Source: Stagonosporopsis chrysanthemi | Taxonomy: Eukaryota > Ascomycota > Dothideomycetes > Pleosporales > Didymellaceae | Length of the DNA: 64,000 bases | NCBI GenBank assembly: GCA_022560025.1 | Contig: JAFISE010000068.1 | Span: 1 to 64,000 of the forward strand | Reading direction: 5' to 3' | Shown: positions 55,934 to 64,000 of the stretch, piece by piece | Numbering within the stretch: position 1 is the first letter of the stretch | Layout of the letters: each line of letters starts with the position of its first letter | Notes under the pieces: model-generated | Databases searched by the model: none | What the model was told of the DNA's origin: nothing | The model's input: only the letters and a program-made list of their open reading frames with translations | Made by a program: the position numbers and the translations under genes

Positions 55934-56980
55934 ATGTCACCACTCCTCGACGCCCCTTCCACCCCAGATAGCTATTCCTACTCCGACGAGTCTTACCAGC
56001 CTGTTCAATCTGCCAACATCATGACCAACACCTCCGGCAATCGACCCCTTGTACCTGGGATATATGTCCCGACTGTAGCATTCTTCGACCCAGCAACAGA
56101 TGACGTAGATGTCGAGACCGTAGCTAGCCATGCAGTTCGTCTCGCAAAAGCTGGTGTTGCTGGTATCACTACTCAAGGATCCAATGGCGAGGCCGTCCAT
56201 CTCTCCCATAAGGAGCGCAACCTCATCACCAACACAACACGCAAAGCCCTGGATGATGCTGGCTTCCAGAACATGCCCGTAATCGTCGGCTGCGGAGTCC
56301 AATCGACCCGGGAATGCATCGAACTCTGCGAGGAAGCAGCCTCCGCTGGCGGAGACTACGCGCTCGTGCTTCCTCCCGCCTATTACCAGGGTCTCTTCTC
56401 TAAGGACACTGTCAAGGAATTTTTCAGGGATGTTGCCACGGCTTCCCCTATCCCGATCCTGATCTACAACTACCCCGGTGCCGTCTCTGGTTTGGATCTG
56501 AACTCAGATGTCATCGTTGAGCTAGCTCAACACCCCAATATCGTTGGCTGCAAGCTGACTTGTGGTAACACCGGCAAACTGAACCGTATTGCCGCCGCCA
56601 CAGACGCCGTCACAGTTTCCAGCCCTGGGTCAGGATTCATGTGCATGGGCGGCTCTGTCGACTTCACTCTGCAAACCCTTGTTGGCGGTGGATCCGGCAT
56701 CATCGGCGGCATGGCGAATATTGCACCAAAGACCTGCGTCAAGCTGGTCGAGCTTTTCAAGGCTGGCAAGCTGGCCGAGGCTCAAAAATTGCAGGCTATT
56801 GTTGCCCGAGGTGACTGGGCTGCGATCCAGGGTGGTATCATTGGCACCAAGGCCGGCCTTGTTGCGCACTTTGGCTATGGAGGGTATGCTCGCAAGCCGC
56901 TTCCTAGGCCCTCGAAAGAGGAGACGAACAAGTGGCGAGAGGCGTTCGATGAGCTTGTTAAGACTGAGAAGTCCTTGTAG
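55934..56980 (+). CDS. DHDPS/KDPG-type aldolase family protein
   Basis: Single exon, 348 aa from the first ATG at 55934. The (beta/alpha)8 aldolase layout is plain: GITTQGSNGEAVHLSHKER, VIVGCGVQSTRECIELCEEA, LVLPPAYYQG, PILIYNYPGAVSG (catalytic Tyr) and IVGCKLTCGNTGKL (Schiff-base Lys), then GSGFMCMGGSVDF. Fungi do not make lysine through dihydrodipicolinate, so the likely reactions are 4-hydroxy-2-oxoglutarate, KDPG-like or L-KDR (galacturonate pathway) aldolase; the exact substrate is open. The N-terminal 30 residues are Ser/Pro-rich and not part of the barrel. Confidence 0.9.
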   Translation: MSPLLDAPSTPDSYSYSDESYQPVQSANIMTNTSGNRPLVPGIYVPTVAFFDPATDDVDVETVASHAVRLAKAGVAGITTQGSNGEAVHLSHKERNLITNTTRKALDDAGFQNMPVIVGCGVQSTRECIELCEEAASAGGDYALVLPPAYYQGLFSKDTVKEFFRDVATASPIPILIYNYPGAVSGLDLNSDVIVELAQHPNIVGCKLTCGNTGKLNRIAAATDAVTVSSPGSGFMCMGGSVDFTLQTLVGGGSGIIGGMANIAPKTCVKLVELFKAGKLAEAQKLQAIVARGDWAAIQGGIIGTKAGLVAHFGYGGYARKPLPRPSKEETNKWREAFDELVKTEKSL

Positions 56981-57843
56981 GGATGCCCGGAGATCGTGTT
57001 GGCTCTGTATAGCCGTGTTTACGCGTCATGCATTTGAGTTAGGTTGCTTCTGCATCTCAGCGGTGGGCGGTTTTCTGTAGCACTTCAGCGCCTCGTTAGT
57101 CGTATGTCATTGTTGTGTATATGACCACAGTGCAGATCTTGCCAGCAAATGTGCCTTTTACTTTTTTACATGCTCGATGAAGAAATTTGCCTACGCCAAA
57201 CTGCAACTAGAATGAAGAAGAACTATGGAAGGCTTCTGAAAATAGCATTGTCTTGCAGGAGGTGCAGAATTATCAGTCAAGATGCGTCTCTTCACAAAGC
57301 CAATATCGTTCGAGAAGCCTTGTATAAGATCTCGCAAAACAAATTTTCCCTGTGGTAAGTCAATCCTCCCAGATCCCTCCAGGAGCAATGTGCGGCACTC
57401 AGCAATAACATCAGTCAGTCATCACGATCACGGAGGGATTTGGACACGGTTGCACCCATGTACGAGCTTTGATTGCTTATTGACGCATGATTTTTTGCTG
57501 TTCCACCGCGCGACTGACTAAATCAAGACGAAAGCAGAGACCGTTCCTTCAATGATTTCATGTTGCAGCGTAAGCAGCTGCTGAAAAATGATGGAAAACT
57601 GCGCTTGTGTTACTTGCTAGCTAGGGAGCGTCAATATATACATGCTCTGAGACGTGCTAGTCCAGGAGAGTCACAGGAGTGACGATCAAGGCCTGTAGGG
57701 CCGACTTGCACCGCAACATTTCAAAATCGGTACTGCCAAAAAGGAATAAAAATGAACGAGCTGATTCGACCTGCGTATCCGAACGATCAAACGGGCAAAA
57801 AACAAAGTATATGCGCAAAGCAAGCCAAAACATCCCTTGACCC
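56981..57843. other. intergenic region
   Basis: No supported gene. A 69-codon frame at 57149-57358 has no recognisable feature. Confidence 0.6.
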
Positions 57844-58740
57844 TTACCAATATGGATCGGGGTCCTTGAAAACTACTTGAATGTCGTCACCTTCGTTCTG
57901 CTTCAGCTGCTGCGTGATGAACGCCTTGAATTCTTCGCGAGACTCGAAAACCATCTCAAGACCCAAGTAGTTAGAATCAGCATCCACTTTTAGTAAAAAC
58001 TCAATAGCCAATTTACTGATGACGACCGTCACAAGGTTCTGGAAGTACGTCTTCCGGAGCGGCTTGATCGCCGGCCTTTCAATACACCAAAGCAAGGCTT
58101 TGGGTCCTGGCTCCACCGACCTGATGGCTCTTCTCTGTACAGCTTTCAGGCGGGTAATACTGTTACGAGACTTTATGAACTCTGAGCCGAGCATAAAGGT
58201 GGAGTGGCTGTACGCCGACAAAGCCGTCTCAGAGTAAATCTGACGACAAGTCTCGGGCAAGTGGAATGCAGAAGGGCGCTTTGTTGGGTTACGCCATCGT
58301 TCGATATCGAGCCGCAAATTGATTTGAAGATTCACATTTCTGTCTTGAGCATAATGAACAGCACCGCCCTTGCCTGTCTTATCCGGGAGGAGTACGAGTT
58401 GGTAGCTCAAGGCGTATTGCCAGATTTTGTTCCGAATCTCAGGCGGGAGTAGAAGCAGTGGTGATTCGGTAGTATTTCGCTTGACGCTGGCATTTGTTAG
58501 CTCGCAGACTTAGTTGCAAGGTGCCGCTTCCACTGACATAGCCACAAGATCAGGCGGGGTTGTCTTGAGGTTCAGAAGACCGTTCCTGTACTTCTTGACG
58601 CGGCGAGCTGCAGGTTGCTTGGCTAGAGAGATGGGTGATGTTGCTGTTGCTGCTGTCGTCGCTTTCTTCTTCTTGTTAACCTTCGTTGGAGTGAAGGGCA
58701 CCTCTGGTGAGGTATTTGGCTTGGGTTTGCGCGGCGCCAT
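57844..58740 (-). CDS. LPxEhRNxIW-family protein, paralogue A
   Basis: Exons 58740-58538 and 58486-57844, intron 51 nt, sum to 846 nt, giving 281 aa. Exon 1 is a basic, low-complexity arm (MAPRKPKPNTSPE ... RRVKKYRNGLLNLKTTPPDLV). Exon 2 starts the domain: SPLLLLPPEIRNKIWQYALS, then FHLPETCRQIYSETALSAYS and AVQRRAIRSVE, ending in an acidic tail (DIQVVFKDPDPYW). The order (LPxEhRNxIW, then CRQIYxETxL) is the F-box-like 2EXR/DUF7730-type domain that is greatly expanded in Dothideomycetes; function unknown. First of four same-strand paralogues. Confidence 0.75.
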
Positions 58741-59097
58741 AGTAGCAGCGGCTATCGGGAGGTAGAGGAAGTGGCTTTTGAGGGAAATTGGGAAGGATGT
58801 ATTGTGGACGCGCTAGTGTAGCACGTGTCACATGACGCAAGAGCTTTGAGTGAAGGTGAGATTGAGCGAGTGAAGGTGAAGGTGAAAATGGAGTAGGCAA
58901 TTTTGAGTCATTTTATTTTTTGCTAGCTACCATGCAATGTTACCAGCTGTACGGAAGAGGTAAGAGTGTAATTTTCGGTTCCTCATTGCATATTCACAGC
59001 TAATGGCGAAACTCAAACTGCACAAGCTGCCCATCTCCGCGCCTCCCTTGACATGTAGTTCAGACTAAGAGTGACCTTCGTGATGGTGAGAGACTTC

Positions 59098-59987
59098 TTA
59101 GTTGGCACTCGAGCCTTCGAAGATAACCTTGATCCTGCCATCGAAGACCATCTCGAACTTCTGCAAAATCCATGCGCGCCACATACCGTCGTCCTGAAAC
59201 CCGTATGTGTCGCGGTCACCTACACAGTCGCGTTTCAACGAACTCACCGCCGCGTCTGTTATTACGACCTTGCTAATGTTAGGTAGGCTGTGGAATATCT
59301 GTTTTGATTCCTGACGGTAATTCTCTTTCCTCATGAGCCATGGCAGATACCCAATATAGAACTAAATTTCTGTGATAGCCCTTCTCTGTGCAATCATCAA
59401 GCGTGTGAACGGGTTCTCTGACAAAAAGTGATCAGGCTCGAATAGAAATGTATTTTGCTGGTACGCAGTCAAGACTGTCTCAGCATAAATCTGACGACAA
59501 ACTTCGGGAAGATGGAATGCCGCAGTGACCTTTAAGGATGTTTTAGATCCACAAAGACGATCCTCAACACTTGCAAAGGGCATTGCAAAGCCTTTCCGGT
59601 CAAAGCTGCAGCCGATACAGTCATTTCGGCCGAGTTCCACAAGTCGACCACCCATCGCAAGGCCCCAGATCTGATTTCTGATCTCGGCTGGTAGACGTAG
59701 CAGGGGTGAATCAGTGGAATTGCGTTTGATGCTGTTTTGAGGTCAGTGGAAAAATCTCATAGGATGCAGAATACGACATACATGTCCACTACATGTGCGG
59801 GCGGCTTCTCGAGGTTGAGTATGCCATCTCTGTAACGCTTGACGCGATAAGGCTTTGTCGGTCTAGCGCCAGCTTTGGAAACCTTAGTCGATGCTGCTCG
59901 GACTCTCGTGGTGCGGCGTTTGGTGATCTTGGCTGTTGTGCTTGGTAGGTCAGGCGCCGCTACCGGTTTGATCTTGCGAGGCGCCAT
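59098..59987 (-). pseudogene. LPxEhRNxIW-family protein, paralogue B, one nonsense codon
   Basis: Exons 59987-59782 and 59731-59098, intron 50 nt at the same position and phase as in A and C, sum to 840 nt with a single in-frame TAG at 59362-59364, directly after RRAITEI. The frame continues without any other lesion to a normal C-terminus (VIFEGSSAN). Before the stop: SPLLRLPAEIRNQIWGLAMGG and FHLPEVCRQIYAETVLTAYQ. Exon 1 is the same kind of basic arm (VKRYRDGILNLEKPPAHVVD). A recent pseudogene, a polymorphic stop or a sequencing error are all possible. Confidence 0.7.
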
Positions 59988-60233
59988 GGCAAGGCGCAGC
60001 TGGTAGAGTGCGAAGTGTTGAATGACAAAAAGGATATTGGCATTGAGCTATTTAAGTACGCGAGCCAAGGCAGAAAAACACGCCAATCAAGTGAAAGGCA
60101 CTGCTTCAATGGGTGGCAGCAAGTGAAAGCCCATAGATGCATCATATGGACAAAGAGTCGGAAAACTACACAGTGCGGTTGTGTCGCTGAAAGAGACTTA
60201 GGAAGAGTGGCTTGCACGGCGCAAAAGAAATGA

Positions 60234-61202
60234 TCAGCCTTTCATCCTAATCTTGATAAATGAGTGATTTCTCAGTACGAATCTTCCGAGCCTGAGTCTG
60301 ACTTGACCTCCATGTCGTTCTCTAAGAGGGCAGTCCACATGTATTGTTTTGTTCAGGGTATGTATACGTACCTTGATGTTGACGTAGTCGAATACAACCT
60401 CAGTGCTAGGTCTTGCCTCTTTGACATAGCTGGTGATCTTGTAGATTTGCTTTTCAATGAGACAATCTTGCTGCTTTACCGTCAAGTCATCTCCCGCAGT
60501 GAGGTTGTGAATGAACGAGTATCCGACTTTGACGACGACCTTCTTGATCCTTGGGAACACGTCGATAGGAAATGTGTCTGGCATGTAAGAATCGTGACCA
60601 GCATAATGAATCCATCCAATTAAGCGTTCGGCTCGATGAGTTACGAGGTGTACTTCTCTCATGGAGTTCTGCTGAACTGGAAGAAGGTGGCGAGCCCAGT
60701 CGAATGCCTCATCTCTCGAGAAACGAAACGCATTACATGCGAAAGGGATGAGGGCCGTCTCTGCGTAGGCTTGTCGGCAAACCTGCAACAGAGCATGAGC
60801 GTTCACAGGAAACGTCTCTGGGGCGATCGATGTCTTTTCCTCAATATAACGGCCTCTGCGTGTTTCGACAAAGACTACATCAAAGATGTTGCCCCCGAGT
60901 GCATACTCCCAGATGCGGTTCCGGACCTCCGCTGGCAGTCGAAGCAAGGGCGTCTTGGAGTTGGTCTTGATTCTGTACGTTGTGCCAACTTGGTTTTCTC
61001 GGTCCAATTATGCACGTTCATATGCTCACATGTCGAGATGCTCTGCGCGTTTGCCAATAACGTCAAGTAGGCCATTCTTCAGCCGGCGGACGGATTTGGA
61101 TTGCGACTTTGCCTTTGCCTTTGCAATCCGGGACCAAGCTGCAGTCACGAATGCCCTCCTGTTCTGGGGTGTTGGGCGTAACGAAGTCCTCTTCGGTGCC
61201 AT
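60234..61202 (-). CDS. LPxEhRNxIW-family protein, paralogue C
   Basis: Exons 61202-61030 and 60972 onwards, intron 57 nt. Exon 1 is basic (MAPKRTSLRPTPQNRRAF ... RRLKNGLLDVIGKRAEHLD). Exon 2: TPLLRLPAEVRNRIWEYALG, ALLQVCRQAYAETALIPFA and NSMREVHLVTHRAERLIGW. The frame can run to 60234, giving 303 aa (912 nt coding), but a third small intron (GTACGT ... CTTAGAG) after FDYVNIK would instead give the acidic ending SDSGSEDSY with the stop at 60272-60274, which resembles the acidic tails of the family better. Both ends are given as possible. Confidence 0.7.
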
Positions 61203-61353
61203 TGTGATTTCTTGTTTTGGTGTTGGAGTGATGGATGAAGTTTTGACCCGGCTGCGTTGTGTTTGTGACTTTTGACTTACTTTGGCTGTGTACGAAGTGA
61301 GTTCGAGACGGTAGCAGCAGTCTCTCACCCCCGAAGTTACTTCAAGCGCTCCC

Positions 61354-62007
61354 TCACATGGCAACTCTTTCAAATCTCACCTCCAATCTCGGATCACACT
61401 TCTTCCATCTCAACCTCAATCTCCCCTCCTGCTCCATCCACTCCGTATCTTCCAACTCATTCCCCTCACATTCCCACTTGTCACACTCCCTCACCGGCCC
61501 CGTGTACCTCACCTCAACATCCACCCTCTTCAAGCCCCCAAACATCTCCACCTGAAACACATCCCCCAGTCTCCTTGGCGCAAACCCTCGACTCTCAACC
61601 ATATGCCTCGCCTTCCACGTCACGAGCCTGACATGCGCTATCGCCACGCGTTGCTCAAGGTTGAATTTGCCGAGCCAGGGCTTGAACGCGTCTTCGGATT
61701 TGAATTGAAAGGTGTTGAGCATGAATGGCAACAGGCGGGTTTCGGCGTGGATTTGGCGGCAGGTGCGTAGGAGCGCGAGTTTGTGTTGCTGGGCAGTGGT
61801 ATTTTCGACTCTGATTCCCCAGGGGATGCGGACTTTACAGTCTATGGAGAAAATTGTTCCACCCATCACTAGAGCCCAGATTATGTTGCGCAGTTCTGCT
61901 GGGAGAGAGAGAAGCTGAGACGGGTTTGGTGTTGTTGACATGTTGCATTGCCGGAGATCTTGGGCTGCTTCCGGGTTATCAAAGGTCATCTTCCAGGTAG
62001 AGGCCAC
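61354..62007 (-). CDS. LPxEhRNxIW-family protein, paralogue D
   Basis: Single exon of up to 217 aa; the ATG at 61941 (MSTTPNPSQ) is a likelier start than 62007. It shows LLSLPAELRNIIWALVMGG, ALLRTCRQIHAETRLLPFM and AIAHVRLVTWKARHMV, then an EWMEQEGRLRLRWKK segment and the C-terminus LEVRFERVAM. It lacks the basic first exon of the other three, so it is a shorter, diverged member. Same strand and spacing as A-C. Confidence 0.7.
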   Translation of the reverse strand: MASTWKMTFDNPEAAQDLRQCNMSTTPNPSQLLSLPAELRNIIWALVMGGTIFSIDCKVRIPWGIRVENTTAQQHKLALLRTCRQIHAETRLLPFMLNTFQFKSEDAFKPWLGKFNLEQRVAIAHVRLVTWKARHMVESRGFAPRRLGDVFQVEMFGGLKRVDVEVRYTGPVRECDKWECEGNELEDTEWMEQEGRLRLRWKKCDPRLEVRFERVAM

Positions 62008-62743
62008 AGAAAGAAGCTGGCAGGGCTGATAAATCTCAAGGTCGTCCTCGACTATATGAATGGTCCCGCATCTTGAGAGTAATATGGCGCTATCAGTGGG
62101 TCTGATAGCAAATTTCTATCGACGAATCCCTGCACGCCAACTCGAAGAGGACCGAAAAGGGCTGAGTTGAGATAGCAACGAGACACCGTACTGACATGCC
62201 AGCTGTTCAATTACCTTTGAGGTTGCTAGACTCTGCCAATACAACCTGGAATAGATGGTGCTACGCGTCAGATAGGCGACTGTGCATCTCGCTGGTGCAA
62301 GCCATGAAAAGACAGGCCCCAGACCGATACAGTGCTTACGCGGTATGCAGGCCTCAACAAACGGGGTCTCGACTCATGCAAAATACTTATCGGTGCGGCC
62401 TAGACTCCTAATATGTTGATAGATGCGCACAGCAAAGCGCCCTCGCTCGACTTTCTTTCTTTTGTTTTCGCGTCGATGGAGCGAGCTGACCCGTCACCAG
62501 CTTTGTTCTACTTGACGCTGACTCAGGCCAGTAGCGAGCATGTCTAGGATTCTCAAAGCTAATTTGGAGGGATGGCATAGCACATGCGTTTAAGGTTGAA
62601 GTGCAAAGAAAGGTGCTGGGAAGGTATAATGATCGCCGCAAGGTGGAACAACCTAAATTGTGAAACCGCCAGGGTCCAAGTTTCCTATTAACATCAATAT
62701 CGTCGTCACGCTCTATGCTACGACATCCAAAGACACCACAATC

Positions 62744-63915
62744 ATGACGAATCTGGACTTGCTGCTACTGAAAGGCAGCCAAAATAATCTGACCGAAGAA
62801 AACCTGGAGGAGCTGCGCTATACAATCCTGACAAACGGCATACCCGCCAACAGCGAGGGCATGGTGAGCTTCCCTTCCTTTCTACATAACAATAAAGGCC
62901 CCGGCGACGACCCTACAACCCCCCAAACACTTCAAACCTCTATTTCACTTCGAAGCTACTAATTGTACCCTCCAGTCCGAACTTCGCATCTACATCTGGC
63001 TCATCCTCCTCAACGCACCGCCCCTCCGTACAGATGTTTACCTCGACCTCGTGCGGCAGGGCGCCTCCCCCGCGCACGCAAAGATCCAAAACGACACCTT
63101 CCGCACCTTCCAAGGCGATCCGCTGTTCCGCCGCCGCGTGACCCAAAACAGCATCACGCGCGTGCTCAACGCCGTCGCGTGGCGCCTCAACGACGCCCAC
63201 GAGGCGCGCGTCAACGGCTGGCAATCGCCGCCCACGCTGTCCGAGTTCGGGGGCTCGCCCAACACCAGCATTGTGTCGCGACACAGCTTCAGCACCGTGC
63301 CCGGCACGACGCCGAATCCCAGCACCACGACCGACGCCGAGCAGATCGGCTACGTGCAGGGCATGAACGTGCTGTGCGGGCCTTTTCTGTACGCCGCCAA
63401 GGGCGAGGTCGAGGCTTTCACCGGGTTCGAGACGCTCATCACGCGCGAGTGTCCCGGCTATGTGCGCGGCAGCATGGAGGGCGTGCACAAGGGGCTTGCG
63501 CTGGTCGATCGCGTGCTGGAGGTCGTCGACCCGAAGCTGCACGCGCATCTGATGGCGCATCGCATGGAGGCAAAGATCTACGCGTTCGCGTCTGTCTTGA
63601 CAATGTGTGCGTGCACCCCGCCGCTACCGGAGGTGCTGTTGCTCTGGGATTTCCTGTTTGCATATGGCCCGCATTTGAACATCCTGTGTATTGTCGCGCA
63701 GTTGGTGTTGATCAGAGGGGAAATTCTGAATAGTCCGAGGTAAGTGCACACCTGAGGAATTGTGAGATGAAGATTGCTAATGCGAGGACAGCCCGAATCA
63801 GATCCTCAGGAACTTGCCTGGGCTGCAGGCGCGCAGGATCATCGATGTGGCAGTGAGCTTCTCGAACCAGATCCCAGAGGACATGTACGCAGAGATTGTG
63901 AGCCATGCAAAGTAA
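62744..63915 (+). CDS. Bub2-like TBC-domain Rab/Ras-type GTPase-activating protein
   Basis: Exons 62744-62863, 62976-63739 and 63792-63915 sum to 1008 nt, giving 335 aa, close to yeast Bub2 (306 aa). The N-terminus reads LDLLLLKGSQNNLTEENLEE, then ELRIYIWLILLNAPPL. The TBC core: IQNDTFRTFQGDPLFRRRV (Arg finger region), IGYVQGMNVLCGPFLYA and LPEVLLLWDFLFAYGPHLN. The last exon ends QIPEDMYAEIVSHAK. Bub2 with Bfa1 restrains the mitotic-exit GTPase Tem1 until the spindle is positioned; in filamentous fungi the homologue works in septation. An insert of about 45 residues (QSPPTLSEFGGSPN...) before IGYVQG is a local oddity. Confidence 0.85.
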
Positions 63916-64000
63916 GCTGGAGCTGGCGAAGCAGCGCTCAGCGGCGCCACGACATGGCAGACATAATTTACGACGGCACGACCTCACGATACCCACACAC
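63916..64000. other. 3' flank of the TBC gene
   Basis: No gene seen up to the window edge. Confidence 0.6.

Noticed and set aside
1..64000. CRISPR arrays, operons, ribosome binding sites, prophage
   Set aside because: The window is fungal nuclear DNA with spliceosomal introns; no regularly spaced repeats were seen.

Overview
This is a stretch of a filamentous ascomycete (Pezizomycotina) genome, most likely Dothideomycetes, though the class is only an impression. Evidence: many short spliceosomal introns (about 41-83 nt; three reach about 150-320 nt) with GT..AG borders and CTAAC/CTGAC-like branch sites, fungal-specific families (NRPS-like A-T-R reductase, HET domain, Zn2Cys6, SulP sulfate permease, Ptc7-type PP2C, Bub2-type TBC protein), no operons, and relics whose in-frame stops are largely TAG/TAA where CAG/CAA is expected, as repeat-induced point mutation (RIP, CpA to TpA) would leave.

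Region 1 (1-23 kb) is accessory and largely ruined. It holds a DUF6640-like membrane protein beside a poly-C tract, a join of two unrelated gene relics (ketoreductase/epimerase and an M35-like peptidase), an intact F-box-like gene, a LINE endonuclease relic, two nearly identical 276-bp units each ending in a 5S rRNA-like gene, a diverged GC-rich repeat pair, several stop-ridden coding relics (including a phosphoglycerate-mutase-like gene), one intact NRPS-like reductase (10.2-13.6 kb), and then a run of kinase-like, MACPF/perforin-like, unknown coiled-coil, unknown NCxxW, APH-type kinase and HET-domain sequences (15.4-22.2 kb), most of them broken.

Region 2 (23-52 kb) is ordinary core genome: a CCCH/SMR RNA-binding protein, a coiled-coil protein with an internal Zn2Cys6 cluster, FAHD1-type acylpyruvase, a small conserved protein next to a poly-G tract, a PWWP chromatin protein, a CBS-pair protein, a mitochondrial PP2C phosphatase, an SRm160-like PWI/RS splicing factor, a P/E-rich protein, NAD(P)HX dehydratase, a sulfate permease, an MFS transporter and a tiny S/Y/N/G-rich protein. 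All multi-exon models below were checked for intron phase by hand; the exon sums are multiples of three.

Region 3 (52-64 kb) has a gene-poor 3.6 kb, a DHDPS/KDPG-type aldolase, four tandem same-strand paralogues of a fungal family with a conserved LPxEhRNxIW motif (one with a nonsense codon), and a Bub2-like TBC GTPase-activating protein at the right edge. The strongest items for follow-up are the 5S-containing duplicated unit, the concentration of kinase, MACPF, APH and HET sequences, the two sense-strand poly-G tracts just after stop codons, a probable GC-AG intron, and the tandem paralogue array.
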